From assembly GCA_031269165.1 (NCBI GenBank), contig JAISZQ010000092.1, positions 1-31,079 of the forward strand: a DNA stretch of 31,079 bases, written 5' to 3'. Every line of letters begins with the position of its first letter. The stretch's first letter is position 1. This document shows positions 14,996 through 22,684 of this stretch, piece by piece. Position numbers and translations under genes: made by a program. Below the pieces are notes generated by a model, which ran no database searches, had not been told where the DNA came from, and saw only the letters and a program-made list of their open reading frames with translations. The stretch is from Spirochaetaceae bacterium. Lineage in GTDB: Bacteria > Spirochaetota > Spirochaetia > Treponematales > Breznakiellaceae.

Positions 14996-15155
14996 GGGCG
15001 CGCGAATGATCCGGTATCATTGTTACCGCCTGGCCGCCGTCACCTTAAAAGGCGGTACAGTCCCATAAGGCGGCGGTCAGGCGGCCTTCCGCAGACATCA
15101 TGATGCCCTGTTCCCCATCACGGTGACGGCCGAACAGTTCCTTTTCCATTTCCTT

Positions 15156-15191
15156 GAGCCTGTGCCAAAACTTCAGTTTTGGAACAGGCTC
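15156..15191. repeat. Solo hairpin related to family A
   Basis: 36 bp: GAGCCTGTGCCAAAAC, loop TTCA, GTTTTGGAACAGGCTC (one mismatch in a 16-bp stem). It resembles the two ends of a family A element brought together by internal deletion. It lies two bases upstream of the -35 box of the helicase gene. Confidence 0.75.
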
Positions 15192-15193
15192 AC

Positions 15194-15222
15194 TTGTAAC
15201 TCGTAACGGTTCACGATATAGT
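15194..15222 (+). promoter_or_regulatory. Promoter of the helicase gene
   Basis: TTGTAA at 15194-15199, a 17-base spacer, TATAGT at 15217-15222, and ATG 15229 only six bases further. The AGGGG between them is too close to the ATG to act as a normal ribosome-binding site. Confidence 0.5.
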
Positions 15223-15228
15223 AGGGGC

Positions 15229-17337
15229 ATGACGCAGGATTATCTTTCTATGCTGAACCCGGAGCAACAGGCGGCGGTGGAACACACGGGGAGGCCGCTT
15301 CTGATTCTCGCGGGGGCGGGATCGGGGAAGACGCGGGTGATCACGACGAAGATTGCCTACCTTATCCGCGAAAAGGGGTATGATCCGCGTTCGATTCTTG
15401 CGGTAACGTTCACGAATAAGGCGGCGCGGGAGATGAAGGAACGGGCGTGCCGGATTGAGGAGCGGGCGGAGAACGCGATGTTGCGGACGTTCCACTCGTT
15501 TGGGGCGTGGTTTCTCAGGCGGAATGCGGCGGCGGCGGGACTTTCGCCGAATTTCACGATTTATGATGATGATGACACGATAACGTTGCTCTCGTCGGTC
15601 ATGACGGGCGCGCCCAAGGCCGAGGTACGGGCGGCGGCGGGGCGGATTGCCCGCGCAAAGGACTATTTTCTCGGTCCCGACAGCCTTGAATTGCCGCTTG
15701 TTGACCAGACGAATAGGTTCCGCATCGTGTATCGGCGTTACGAGGAGAAGCTACGCGAGATTGGCAATGTCGATTTCGGCGATCTCATCAAGAAGCCGGT
15801 GGAGATTCTGCGGGACAACCCGGCGATCAAGGCCCAGATGCGCGGCCGGTTCAGGGTGATCATGGTGGACGAGTATCAGGACGCGAACATCGCGCAGTTT
15901 GAGTTGTTGCGGGAACTCTATGCGGACGACACGTATATCTGTGTCGTGGGCGACGACGACCAGTCGATCTACAGTTTCCGGGGGGCGGAAGTGCAGAACA
16001 TTCTCCAGTTTCCAGAAAAGTTTAACGGCGTGGACACGATTCGCCTCGTCCGCAACTACCGCTCGGTCGCGCCCATTCTCGACTTGGCCGGAATCGTCGT
16101 GAACAACAACGTCGGGCGGCTTGGCAAGGAGCTTATCGCCGAACGGGGAGGCGGCAAGGCGCCGCGGCTGGTCTTTGTTCAGGATCAGGAAACTGAGGCG
16201 AGGTTCTGCGCGAATCTCGTGGAGCGGTCGGTTGACGCGGGGGGCGCCTATGCGGACTGGGCGATTCTCTACCGTACCAACGCGCAGAGCCTCGGCTTCG
16301 AGACCGAGTTCTTAAGGCGGCGGATCCCTTACCGGGTCGTCGGGTCGCTTAAGTTCTACGAGCGGGAGGAGATCAAGGACACGCTCGCCCTGCTTGCGCT
16401 CTTGTGCAATCCCCGCGACGAGGTGGCTTTTCGCCGGGTGGTGAATAAGCCCGTGCGGGGGATCGGCGGGACGACAGTCGAACGCATTCTCGAACACGCG
16501 GCGGGAAGGGACGGCGATCTCCTTGCGGCGTTGAACGAAGCGCAGACGGGCATGACGGCCAAGGCGCGTCTGGGAACGCAGAGTTTTCTCGCGGCACTGG
16601 ACAAGGCGCGGAGGTTGCTCGAAGGCGAAACGCCACCCGGGAACACGCCGCCCGATGATGAAACCGCTCTTGCCAAAGCCACCGAAACCGTGGTCAAACA
16701 AGAAACCGGGGCCGAGATCGGAACCGGGGAGAAGGAAATAAAAGGGGATAAAAAGGGGAAGGGAGAGCAGGACAAAAAGGAAAAGTCCGCCCGTCCCCTG
16801 TTGCAAGGTGCGGAGGGGCTGTCCCTCTGTGTCGCCTCCCTTGCCATAGGGTCGGGAATTGCCGGGTATCATCACACGAATGACGACATCAAGGGCGAGT
16901 CGCGCCTTGCGAACTTGCAGGAACTCGTGAACGCGGCCTCCCTTTATCCGGCGAGCGCGGAAGGCTTAGCCGAATTCCTCGAACACATCGAGCTTGACCG
17001 TTCGATCGCAAGCGGCGAGAACGCCGACGACACCGATATGGTAACGCTCATCACGCTGCACAATACGAAGGGGCTTGAGTTCAAGAAGGTGATCATGACC
17101 GGCATCGAACAGGGCATCTTCCCCCGCTGGGACAAGCACGACATGGAGTTGGAAGAGGAGCGGCGGCTTTTCTATGTCGGCGTAACCCGCGCGATGGACG
17201 ATCTCTACATGACCTGCGCCCAAATCCGCCGCGTCTGGGGGCAAACCCAGATGATGGAACCGTCCGTTTTTCTCCACGAAGCGCGGGACGCCGGCCTCAA
17301 ACTGGTAGGCGACATTCCTTGGAGTTGGCAAAAATAG
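15229..17337 (+). CDS. UvrD/PcrA/Rep-type superfamily 1 DNA helicase
   Basis: A 702-residue 3'-5' helicase for repair or replication restart. Motifs: LNPEQQAAV (Q motif), AGAGSGKT (Walker A, about 27-34), AVTFTNKAAREMKER (Ia), DEYQDAN (motif II, about 213), VGDDDQSIYSFRGA (III), RLVRNYRS (IV), TLHNTKGLEFKKV (V) and EERRLFYVGVTRA (VI, about 645). Domain 2B carries a lysine- and glutamate-rich low-complexity insertion (about 467-522) that ordinary PcrA lacks. I cannot decide between uvrD, pcrA and rep. ATG 15229 is chosen over an upstream in-frame start (15154) because homology begins there and the promoter fits. Confidence 0.92.
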   Translation: MTQDYLSMLNPEQQAAVEHTGRPLLILAGAGSGKTRVITTKIAYLIREKGYDPRSILAVTFTNKAAREMKERACRIEERAENAMLRTFHSFGAWFLRRNAAAAGLSPNFTIYDDDDTITLLSSVMTGAPKAEVRAAAGRIARAKDYFLGPDSLELPLVDQTNRFRIVYRRYEEKLREIGNVDFGDLIKKPVEILRDNPAIKAQMRGRFRVIMVDEYQDANIAQFELLRELYADDTYICVVGDDDQSIYSFRGAEVQNILQFPEKFNGVDTIRLVRNYRSVAPILDLAGIVVNNNVGRLGKELIAERGGGKAPRLVFVQDQETEARFCANLVERSVDAGGAYADWAILYRTNAQSLGFETEFLRRRIPYRVVGSLKFYEREEIKDTLALLALLCNPRDEVAFRRVVNKPVRGIGGTTVERILEHAAGRDGDLLAALNEAQTGMTAKARLGTQSFLAALDKARRLLEGETPPGNTPPDDETALAKATETVVKQETGAEIGTGEKEIKGDKKGKGEQDKKEKSARPLLQGAEGLSLCVASLAIGSGIAGYHHTNDDIKGESRLANLQELVNAASLYPASAEGLAEFLEHIELDRSIASGENADDTDMVTLITLHNTKGLEFKKVIMTGIEQGIFPRWDKHDMELEEERRLFYVGVTRAMDDLYMTCAQIRRVWGQTQMMEPSVFLHEARDAGLKLVGDIPWSWQK

Positions 17338-17780
17338 CGTCCGTGCCCCTTCGGAATCCTTAAGAGCCTGTTCAAAATCTCAGCAAAAAGGGGGAACGGC
17401 AACAAGTTGCCGCGCCTTCCCCCTCGCTCCGGTCTTGCGCCCTACGCTATCCCCCTCAACGGGGACAAAACCATGCGGTGCATGGTTTTGTGGGCGTACC
17501 CCAAGCGTCCATGGACGGACGCATTACCGAGTACGCCCCGGCCGGAAACCCGAAACAGGACGTTGAGGGTTGTAGGCCAGCCCCGAAGGCATCGAGGATG
17601 CCCGGCATCCTAACGGATGCCCCGCCCCCGTCTCAACTTTCAGTCGTGGAGTTTCGGAAAAGTGGGGCGAAGCCCCGCCCGAAACTCCAGAAGTGGGCAA
17701 AGCCCGCCCCCGGCTCACAGCGGAGACTCGCGCCCCTTTAGGGCGTTCTTGAAGGCCCCTTCGGGGCGAGGGGCAGGGGA
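17338..17780. repeat. Hairpin-rich noncoding region
   Basis: 443 bp with no supported gene. It starts with AGAGCCTGTTCAAAATC (17364), the same end as family C, followed by CAGCAAAAAGGGGGAA also found in family C. It contains a perfect 10-bp stem AAAACCATGC/GCATGGTTTT (17467-17489), a nested hairpin GGAGTTTCGG...CCGAAACTCC with inner GGGGC/GCCCC (17648-17688), and several GGGGC-rich small stems. Weak short frames here look like repeat artefacts. Confidence 0.7.
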
Positions 17781-17810
17781 TAGACTCGTTTGTTCGAAAA
17801 TCGGTAAACT
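17781..17810 (+). promoter_or_regulatory. Promoter of the rhomboid gene
   Basis: TAGACT at 17781-17786, an 18-base spacer, TAAACT at 17805-17810. ATG 17819 follows eight bases later without a Shine-Dalgarno. Confidence 0.4.
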
Positions 17811-17818
17811 AGCAAGTG

Positions 17819-18397
17819 ATGCTCAGATTAAAATACAATGCGCCAGTGATCCTTACGTTTGGGTTTCTTTGTACGGCGGTTTTGCTTGTCTCAAGCACTT
17901 TGTTGCCCAGTTTGATACCGTCGTGGTTTGCCGTCGGGCCTAAGGGTAGCTTCAGGTTTAACAGCATTCACAGTTATGTTACCCTTTTTTCCCATGTGCT
18001 CGGTCATTCGTCGTGGGACCACCTTGCCGGGAATATGCTGTTTATTCTCGTCGTCGGGCCGCTTCTCGAAGAAATTTACGGCGTAAGCGAAATGATTTTT
18101 ATGATCGCCGTTACCGCGTTTATTACCGGTCTCGCAAACGTCCTCTTTTTTTCAACCGGCTTGCTCGGCGCGTCCGGTATCGTCTTCATGCTGGTGTTGC
18201 TCGCGTCGTTCACCAATTTTCGCCGGGGTGAAATTCCGCTCACCTTTGTCTTTGTGTTGATTCTCTATGTGGGAAAAGAAGCGCTCGCGGCGTTTAGCCG
18301 GGATGGGATTTCCCATTTTGCCCACATCGTGGGCGGCCTTTGCGGCAGTCTGTTCGGATTTTTCAGAGATTCCGCGCATCCCTCTGCGGAGAATTGA
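17819..18397 (+). CDS. Rhomboid-family intramembrane serine protease
   Basis: A 192-residue membrane protein with about six hydrophobic segments. The catalytic serine lies in GASGI (Ser about 119) and the catalytic histidine in AHIVGGLCGSLFGF (about 169). The N-terminal conserved HSSWDHLAGNMLFILVVGPL matches the family HxxxxHLxxNM motif. The length is that of a minimal six-helix rhomboid. The substrate is unknown. GTG 17816 directly precedes ATG 17819; the ATG is preferred. Confidence 0.9.
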   Translation: MLRLKYNAPVILTFGFLCTAVLLVSSTLLPSLIPSWFAVGPKGSFRFNSIHSYVTLFSHVLGHSSWDHLAGNMLFILVVGPLLEEIYGVSEMIFMIAVTAFITGLANVLFFSTGLLGASGIVFMLVLLASFTNFRRGEIPLTFVFVLILYVGKEALAAFSRDGISHFAHIVGGLCGSLFGFFRDSAHPSAEN

Positions 18398-18530
18398 AAA
18401 TATTCGCAGTGGTTTAGCAGGGTAACTTATCGGCAGGCCGGTATCTCTTGTCTCTCCCTTCGTTCCAGCCCGCTCCCTCGCTGGATTGCTTCGCTTCGCT
18501 CGCAATGACGGGGCTCGCTCGCAATGCCGA

Positions 18531-18824
18531 GGCTCGTCATTGCGAGGCGCGGAGCGACGAAGCAATCCAGAGGAGGCTATCCCCTGAATTGCTTCGCTCG
18601 GCAATGTGCCGCTCACTCGCAATGACGGGGCTCGTCATTGCGAGGCGCGGAGCGACGAAGCAATCCAGAGGAGGCTATCCCCTGAATTGCTTCGCTCGGC
18701 AATGTGCCGCTCGCTCGCAATGCCGAGGCTCGTCATTGCGAGGCGCGGAGCGACGAAGCAATCCAGAGGAGGCTATCCCCTGAATTGCTTCACTCGGTAA
18801 TGTGCCGTTCGCAATGATTGGATT
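18531..18824. repeat. Three tandem 98-bp palindromic units
   Basis: Units at 18531-18628, 18629-18726 and 18727-18824, nearly identical, the third slightly diverged. Each begins GGCTCGTCATTGCGAGGCGC and ends with inverted CTCGCAATG; inner CGAAGCAATCCAG and CTGAATTGCTTCG pair as well. Incomplete pieces of the same repeat lie before (18481-18510) and after (18836-18854). Open frames through it are artefacts of a unit free of stop codons. Confidence 0.9.
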
Positions 18825-18875
18825 GGAAGGGGAGAAACTCGCTCGCAATGACGGGGACTTTCCTCGGGCACGGCA

Positions 18876-19112
18876 CTATAGCGCGGCAGCAATTTCCTTT
18901 TGCACCATATCGCTGATGATCTCGGCAGGTGTTTTGTGGGAAGCGATGGCTTTGGTCATGAGCCAGTCTGCTGAAAGATCGTCGATGGTCACGGAACGCG
19001 CCCTCTTGCGGTGCCGGGTAAAAAAGCCGGTCCCGTTGGGGCCGGGAATGGGCGGGTTTTTGGTGTAGTATTCGTCCCAGTAATCCGCTTCTTCGTCAGT
19101 CATTCTTGCCAT
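18876..19112 (-). CDS. BrnA-like antitoxin
   Basis: A 78-residue protein. The N-terminal MTDEEADYWDEYYTKNPP and the C-terminal SADWLMTKAIASHKTPAEII, a probable ribbon-helix-helix-type or coiled DNA-binding end, fit small antitoxins encoded after BrnT-like toxins. It would neutralise the toxin and repress the operon. ATG 19112 is used because GAGGAA lies a few bases upstream; ATG 19103 is an alternative. The gene appears intact although the toxin gene is broken. Confidence 0.65.
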   Translation of the reverse strand: MARMTDEEADYWDEYYTKNPPIPGPNGTGFFTRHRKRARSVTIDDLSADWLMTKAIASHKTPAEIISDMVQKEIAAAL

Positions 19113-19121
19113 TATGGTTCC

Positions 19122-19341
19122 TCATTTCCTCAGTAAATGATAATAAATGTTTCTGCATTGCATCGCATGGAACACGTTTACCGTTTCGGTCGAAACCGAT
19201 AAGCAGATACTTGTCTTTGTCTTGCCCCTCACCCTTGTTGAACCAGCCGTCGTATACCGCCGTGTCAAAAGCCCAACGAATATCCGCTTCCGTTACGCTG
19301 TGTTTGAACGCGGCAGGGTTGAACTCTATGATAAGGTCCAT
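19122..19341 (-). pseudogene. BrnT-like toxin gene with internal deletion and frameshift
   Basis: The N-terminal half reads FNPAAFKHSVTEADIRWAFD and DKYLLIGFDRNGK, typical of small BrnT-like toxins. After that the frame gives an unrelated tail, but the +1 frame reads VNVFHAMQCRNIYYHLLRK and stops at 19122, which is the expected C-terminus of this toxin type. The switch is near 19174-19182, and about 15 codons that normally lie between the two blocks seem to be missing. The unshifted frame instead runs on to 19096 and overlaps the antitoxin. A deletion that also broke the frame is the simplest explanation. The toxin is probably inactive. Confidence 0.65.
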
Positions 19342-19505
19342 GACTTAACTATACCCCTCATAATATAATGCCCACTTTCGAATCCATGCGGGTACTATAC
19401 CCTATAAAGAGATCAAAGACAAGGGGACGCGCGTTGCCTGTCTGTCGGAACACAGGTAGATGGCCTCCACACGGCGTATCGAAACGTTATCATAGTAAAA
19501 TGAGC

Positions 19506-19555
19506 CTGTTTCAAAACTAATTGACTGAGTGCTAACGCGCACGGTTTTGAACCAG
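19506..19555. repeat. Hairpin between the toxin and the ceramidase-like gene
   Basis: CTGTTTCAAAAC and GTTTTGAACCAG form a 12-bp arm with one mismatch around a 26-base loop. The ends resemble the family A hairpins. It lies just after the stop of the minus-strand ceramidase-like gene and could act as its 3' structure. I see no gene in 19342-19567. Confidence 0.5.
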
Positions 19556-19567
19556 TCCCACAGTGAA

Positions 19568-20848
19568 TCAGCAAAAACGTTTGTGGACAATTTCATGCAA
19601 CGTACCGCATACCCGTTTAACTACTATTTCAGCAGAACCTTCCGCAAAGAATGAGTCCATCGCTTCATAGCACCCGCGTTGGTAAGATTCCCGGTCGGCC
19701 ATGTATTTTTGACCGCCGTTTACCATTTGAGTGATAAGAGTGTGTTTGAACGGCGACTCTTTTTTGATTTCTAAGGCGGTAACACAGTTAAGCTCAGGTT
19801 TCACACCGATAATTACCATGTCGTTTCCCAATTGAAGAAACTCAACCCGCGTTTCAATTTCACCATCGGGAATACTGACAAAACGTTTCGATGGTTCAGG
19901 AAGACCGTCAAAAGGTTTTTGCTGTCGCGGGCAAATGACGGGTATCGCGTTTTTTTGCAATTCGGCAATATTCTCATTCACGCTCATGGTATTCATGCAA
20001 TACAAGACAGCCGACGCAAATTCACCGCCCAGTTTTGCAATAAGAGCGAACCCGTCTTCAGCGTTCTTTTTCAAAATCAGTTTATCGTTTTTATCCGCCT
20101 TTTTATACACGGCTTTTTCTTTAGGCGCTTGGTCGCCTGATGCCGCGGGGAGAAACAGCGCGACCGCGTTTCCTCCCAGCGCACGTTCAACCCTTCTTGA
20201 CGTTTCCCCTGACACATCCGCGGAAATCATCCGCTGTCCTTCAGCATCAAACACGCCGTCCAGTATTGATGGTTGAATGCCATAGTTATATATGACCGCA
20301 AGGGGATTGTCGTTTTTGTCATAAAACCCGAGGGTATAAAGCGTCTTGTCAGAAATGCCGTCGGGATTAATCCCAATCCACCAGCCGTCATCGGAATAAA
20401 TATCACGGTTACGGTTTATATCGCACGTGTTTTGTCCTCTGCGAAAAACCGCCTCGCATACATGCATCGCGTCCTCCAAGGCATTCTCAACGGCGGACGA
20501 CAGCGCATCCATCAACAATCCTGTTTTCTTTCTATCGTCTTGGGACAAATTGTTTCGTTGATCTTGTGAAAGTATATGCGGAGCGGAAAAAGTATGGCTG
20601 ACACAAATCCATATATGTTCTTCTTTTATTTTTGTTTTCTTGGCAATATAATTTTTTAACGAGGACACGCATTCATCGGTCAGGGATGTCATCTCTACCG
20701 AGACAAGGCAGATGGTCATTCCGCATTCTATGATAACCATACGTACATAAAGATCATCATGTACGGCGATGAATCGATCAAGAGGAAGCATTTCGGCGTT
20801 TATGCTGATTATTGACTTGCCGGCTCCGGCACGCAATGGAACACCCAT
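19568..20848 (-). CDS. Neutral/alkaline ceramidase-like hydrolase with altered metal motif
   Basis: A 426-residue protein resembling the N-terminal domain of neutral ceramidases. Typical features are the opening AGAGKSIIS, VHDDLYVRMVIIECG and CLVSVEMTSLTDE, then ISADVSGETSRRVE. Ceramidases bind zinc through HTHSGP and CHPT motifs; here these read SHTFSAP and GIQPS, so two expected histidines are replaced and catalytic chemistry may differ or be lost. No signal peptide is visible, suggesting a cytoplasmic protein. AAAGGGGGG precedes ATG 20848; an upstream ATG (20869) lacks support. It is the last gene of a three-gene minus-strand cluster. Confidence 0.6.
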   Translation of the reverse strand: MGVPLRAGAGKSIISINAEMLPLDRFIAVHDDLYVRMVIIECGMTICLVSVEMTSLTDECVSSLKNYIAKKTKIKEEHIWICVSHTFSAPHILSQDQRNNLSQDDRKKTGLLMDALSSAVENALEDAMHVCEAVFRRGQNTCDINRNRDIYSDDGWWIGINPDGISDKTLYTLGFYDKNDNPLAVIYNYGIQPSILDGVFDAEGQRMISADVSGETSRRVERALGGNAVALFLPAASGDQAPKEKAVYKKADKNDKLILKKNAEDGFALIAKLGGEFASAVLYCMNTMSVNENIAELQKNAIPVICPRQQKPFDGLPEPSKRFVSIPDGEIETRVEFLQLGNDMVIIGVKPELNCVTALEIKKESPFKHTLITQMVNGGQKYMADRESYQRGCYEAMDSFFAEGSAEIVVKRVCGTLHEIVHKRFC

Positions 20849-20865
20849 AATATACCCCCCTTTAT

Positions 20866-21393
20866 TCACTGCTCTTTTTTTTCGTTTGGGCCTATGGCCC
20901 GCTTCATGTGAAAAAACGAAAAGACAGCGGTTACGATTAAAACCACGGCCACTCCGTAAAGCGTGGAAAGAAGACGGAACAGGGCATAGGCGATTCTGTC
21001 GGTTCCGGTTTTTGTGAGTACCACCAGAATAAACGTAACCCCGCCGATACGGGCATTAAACGCCGGTGTCCCCGCGAGTTTACAACCGAAAAGGGTAAGC
21101 ACCAGCCCGATCATTATTAAGAAAATAAACACCCAGTGGTTGGCGGCATAGACATCTGCCAATACAACCAAAATGCCGATTAATCCTCCCACAGCGGTAA
21201 CGATGAGCCGTACCATTCCCGCCTTCAAACTGGGCTTGAGGCCCTCCTGTACGCAGAGCAGTGTCGCAATACACGCGGTCATTGCTTGAAATTCAGGAAT
21301 CAATCCCGCAAGCGAGAGGCATATCCCCGAAGCAAGGGCGATTTCAACATCGGTTTTATTCAGCAAAACCACTTTGTTCTTGTTCTTTTCCAT
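20866..21393 (-). CDS. FUSC/aromatic acid exporter-like membrane protein
   Basis: A 175-residue membrane protein with about five hydrophobic segments: IALASGICLSLAGLIPEF, a second around AMTACIATLLCVQEG, LIVTAVGGLIGILVVLADVY, VFIFLIMIGLVLTLFG and LYGVAVVLIVTAVFSFF. The pattern with QEGLKPSLKAGMVRLIVTAV matches the membrane half of aromatic-acid-exporter (FUSC) proteins, but the usual cytoplasmic C-terminal domain is absent. AAGGAG precedes ATG 21393. It lies between the lactonase-like gene (11 bases) and the ceramidase-like gene (17 bases), so the three are almost certainly co-transcribed. Substrate unknown. Confidence 0.65.
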   Translation of the reverse strand: MEKNKNKVVLLNKTDVEIALASGICLSLAGLIPEFQAMTACIATLLCVQEGLKPSLKAGMVRLIVTAVGGLIGILVVLADVYAANHWVFIFLIMIGLVLTLFGCKLAGTPAFNARIGGVTFILVVLTKTGTDRIAYALFRLLSTLYGVAVVLIVTAVFSFFHMKRAIGPNEKKEQ

Positions 21394-21404
21394 ATCATTT
21401 CTCC

Positions 21405-22559
21405 TTAAAACGAGACACATAAAAATTTCATATTGCCGGGACTTGATACCGTCATGTTCATCCCGGTAAAGATAAGCGTTCCATTTTCAGATATGCTGAA
21501 AACACATACGTTATCCGATTGCAGGTTCAAAGAAAAAAGATAACGCGCGTCCGGCGAAAGACAAAGCCCTCGCGGGTTTATCCCGTGGCAGTCAATATTC
21601 TGAAGTAAACGGGTGCCGCCTTCGGAAAATATTTCAACTACGGCTATCTGATTTACTCCCCGCAAAGCGGTGTAGAGATATTTTCCCGAAGGATGCATGA
21701 CAATATCTGAAGACTGGGCTTTTTCCTCGTTTTCCAAAGCGTGATGTTCGGCAACGAGGGGAAGTTTTTCCATGCGGGTAAGTTTTCCGGTTTCAACATC
21801 AAAGCGGTAAGAACAAAGAAAGGGATTCTGTTCGTTGTTCTCGTAAAACACGGGCAGGAAAGGATGGAACACGCCGTAACGGGGGGCGCTCCCCTTTTCA
21901 ACCGGAGTCTCCATAAGAAATTGCAGTTTTCCCCTGCCGGTATCAAGCCGGTATGCATAGATGCGATCCTTGCCCTTATCACAGGCAAGCCATAGTTTAC
22001 CGGAAGGATCGGCGATGACCGAATGCAAATGCGAAGCGGTATTATTTTCCGGGGTATCGTTTGTTGGCGCAATGAGCACATCACAAACATCTCCCATGCT
22101 GCCATCGTCATTCAGACGGAACAATACCAGCGCCGCATCATCAAAAAGCGTTTGAGAGCCAAAACTGCCGTCTTCTTTTTGAACGATCTTGGTAACATGG
22201 CCTCTCCCGCCGTGATGCGCCACCACCGCGTATTTTTGAGATTGGTCAACCCAGATATACGAGGGGTTTGATAAAAGAGATTCTTTTTTATTCACCAACC
22301 GAAGCGTCCCGTTTTGCGGATCCACACGAATCGCCAGGACATAACCGCCGCCGCCGATTTCCCCTCTGCGGCTGTCGCGCTCGTCGACGACATATACTAG
22401 TCCGTTATCCACCCATTGTTGGCCTACAGACACGTCAACGAAAGACGTTTCAAGGTAGTCCAACGTGGCGTTTTTCGGGTTATACCGGTAAACCGACAAG
22501 CCTTTCTCTTTTTCCTCAAAGCCCCAACTGCCGATAAGGGCATACATTTTTGAACCCAT
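21405..22559 (-). CDS. Lactonase-family beta-propeller protein
   Basis: A 384-residue protein of the 6-phosphogluconolactonase-like seven-bladed propeller family. Recurrent blade strands are visible: GLSVYRYNPKNATLDYLET, GYVLAIRVDPQNGTLRLVNK, NPSYIWVDQSQKYAVVAHHG, HLHSVIADPSGKLWLACDKG, SDIVMHPSGKYLYTALRG and NPRGLCLSPDARYLFSLN. It lacks a signal peptide. In relatives the substrate ranges from sugar lactones to other esters, so no reaction is assigned. AAGGAG lies seven bases before ATG 22559. It is the first gene of the cluster and is divergent from the LysR gene. Confidence 0.8.
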   Translation of the reverse strand: MGSKMYALIGSWGFEEKEKGLSVYRYNPKNATLDYLETSFVDVSVGQQWVDNGLVYVVDERDSRRGEIGGGGYVLAIRVDPQNGTLRLVNKKESLLSNPSYIWVDQSQKYAVVAHHGGRGHVTKIVQKEDGSFGSQTLFDDAALVLFRLNDDGSMGDVCDVLIAPTNDTPENNTASHLHSVIADPSGKLWLACDKGKDRIYAYRLDTGRGKLQFLMETPVEKGSAPRYGVFHPFLPVFYENNEQNPFLCSYRFDVETGKLTRMEKLPLVAEHHALENEEKAQSSDIVMHPSGKYLYTALRGVNQIAVVEIFSEGGTRLLQNIDCHGINPRGLCLSPDARYLFSLNLQSDNVCVFSISENGTLIFTGMNMTVSSPGNMKFLCVSF

Positions 22560-22573
22560 GCCATAACTCCTTT

Positions 22574-22610
22574 GAGCCTGTTCCAAAACTTGAGGTTTTG
22601 GAACAGCTTC
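22574..22610. repeat. Solo family A hairpin in the lactonase leader
   Basis: GAGCCTGTTCCAAAAC and GTTTTGGAACAGC form a 13-bp stem with loop TTGAG. Read on the minus strand this is family A hairpin I with its loop CTCAA intact, joined to the opposite element end. It lies directly before the AAGGAG of the lactonase-like gene, so it would be in that mRNA leader. Confidence 0.75.
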
Positions 22611-22684
22611 CTTTACTAAACCATAAATCTACAGTACAATTGATCCCGAAAGATATAAAATCGTAACAAGGCAGGGGCAAATCT

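Noticed and set aside
15045..15230. Minus-strand 61-codon frame before the helicase
   Set aside because: The end (EQGIMMSAEGRLTAALWDC) looks slightly protein-like, but the frame starts within the helicase promoter and a repeat, and no family was recognised. Possibly a gene scrap.
18448..18800. Plus-strand open frames over the 98-bp units
   Set aside because: The frames repeat the same peptide because the unit lacks stops; the DNA is a known type of noncoding palindromic repeat.
19402..19596. Minus-strand 64-codon frame after the ceramidase-like gene
   Set aside because: Overlaps the end of a well-supported gene and a hairpin; no start signal or family.
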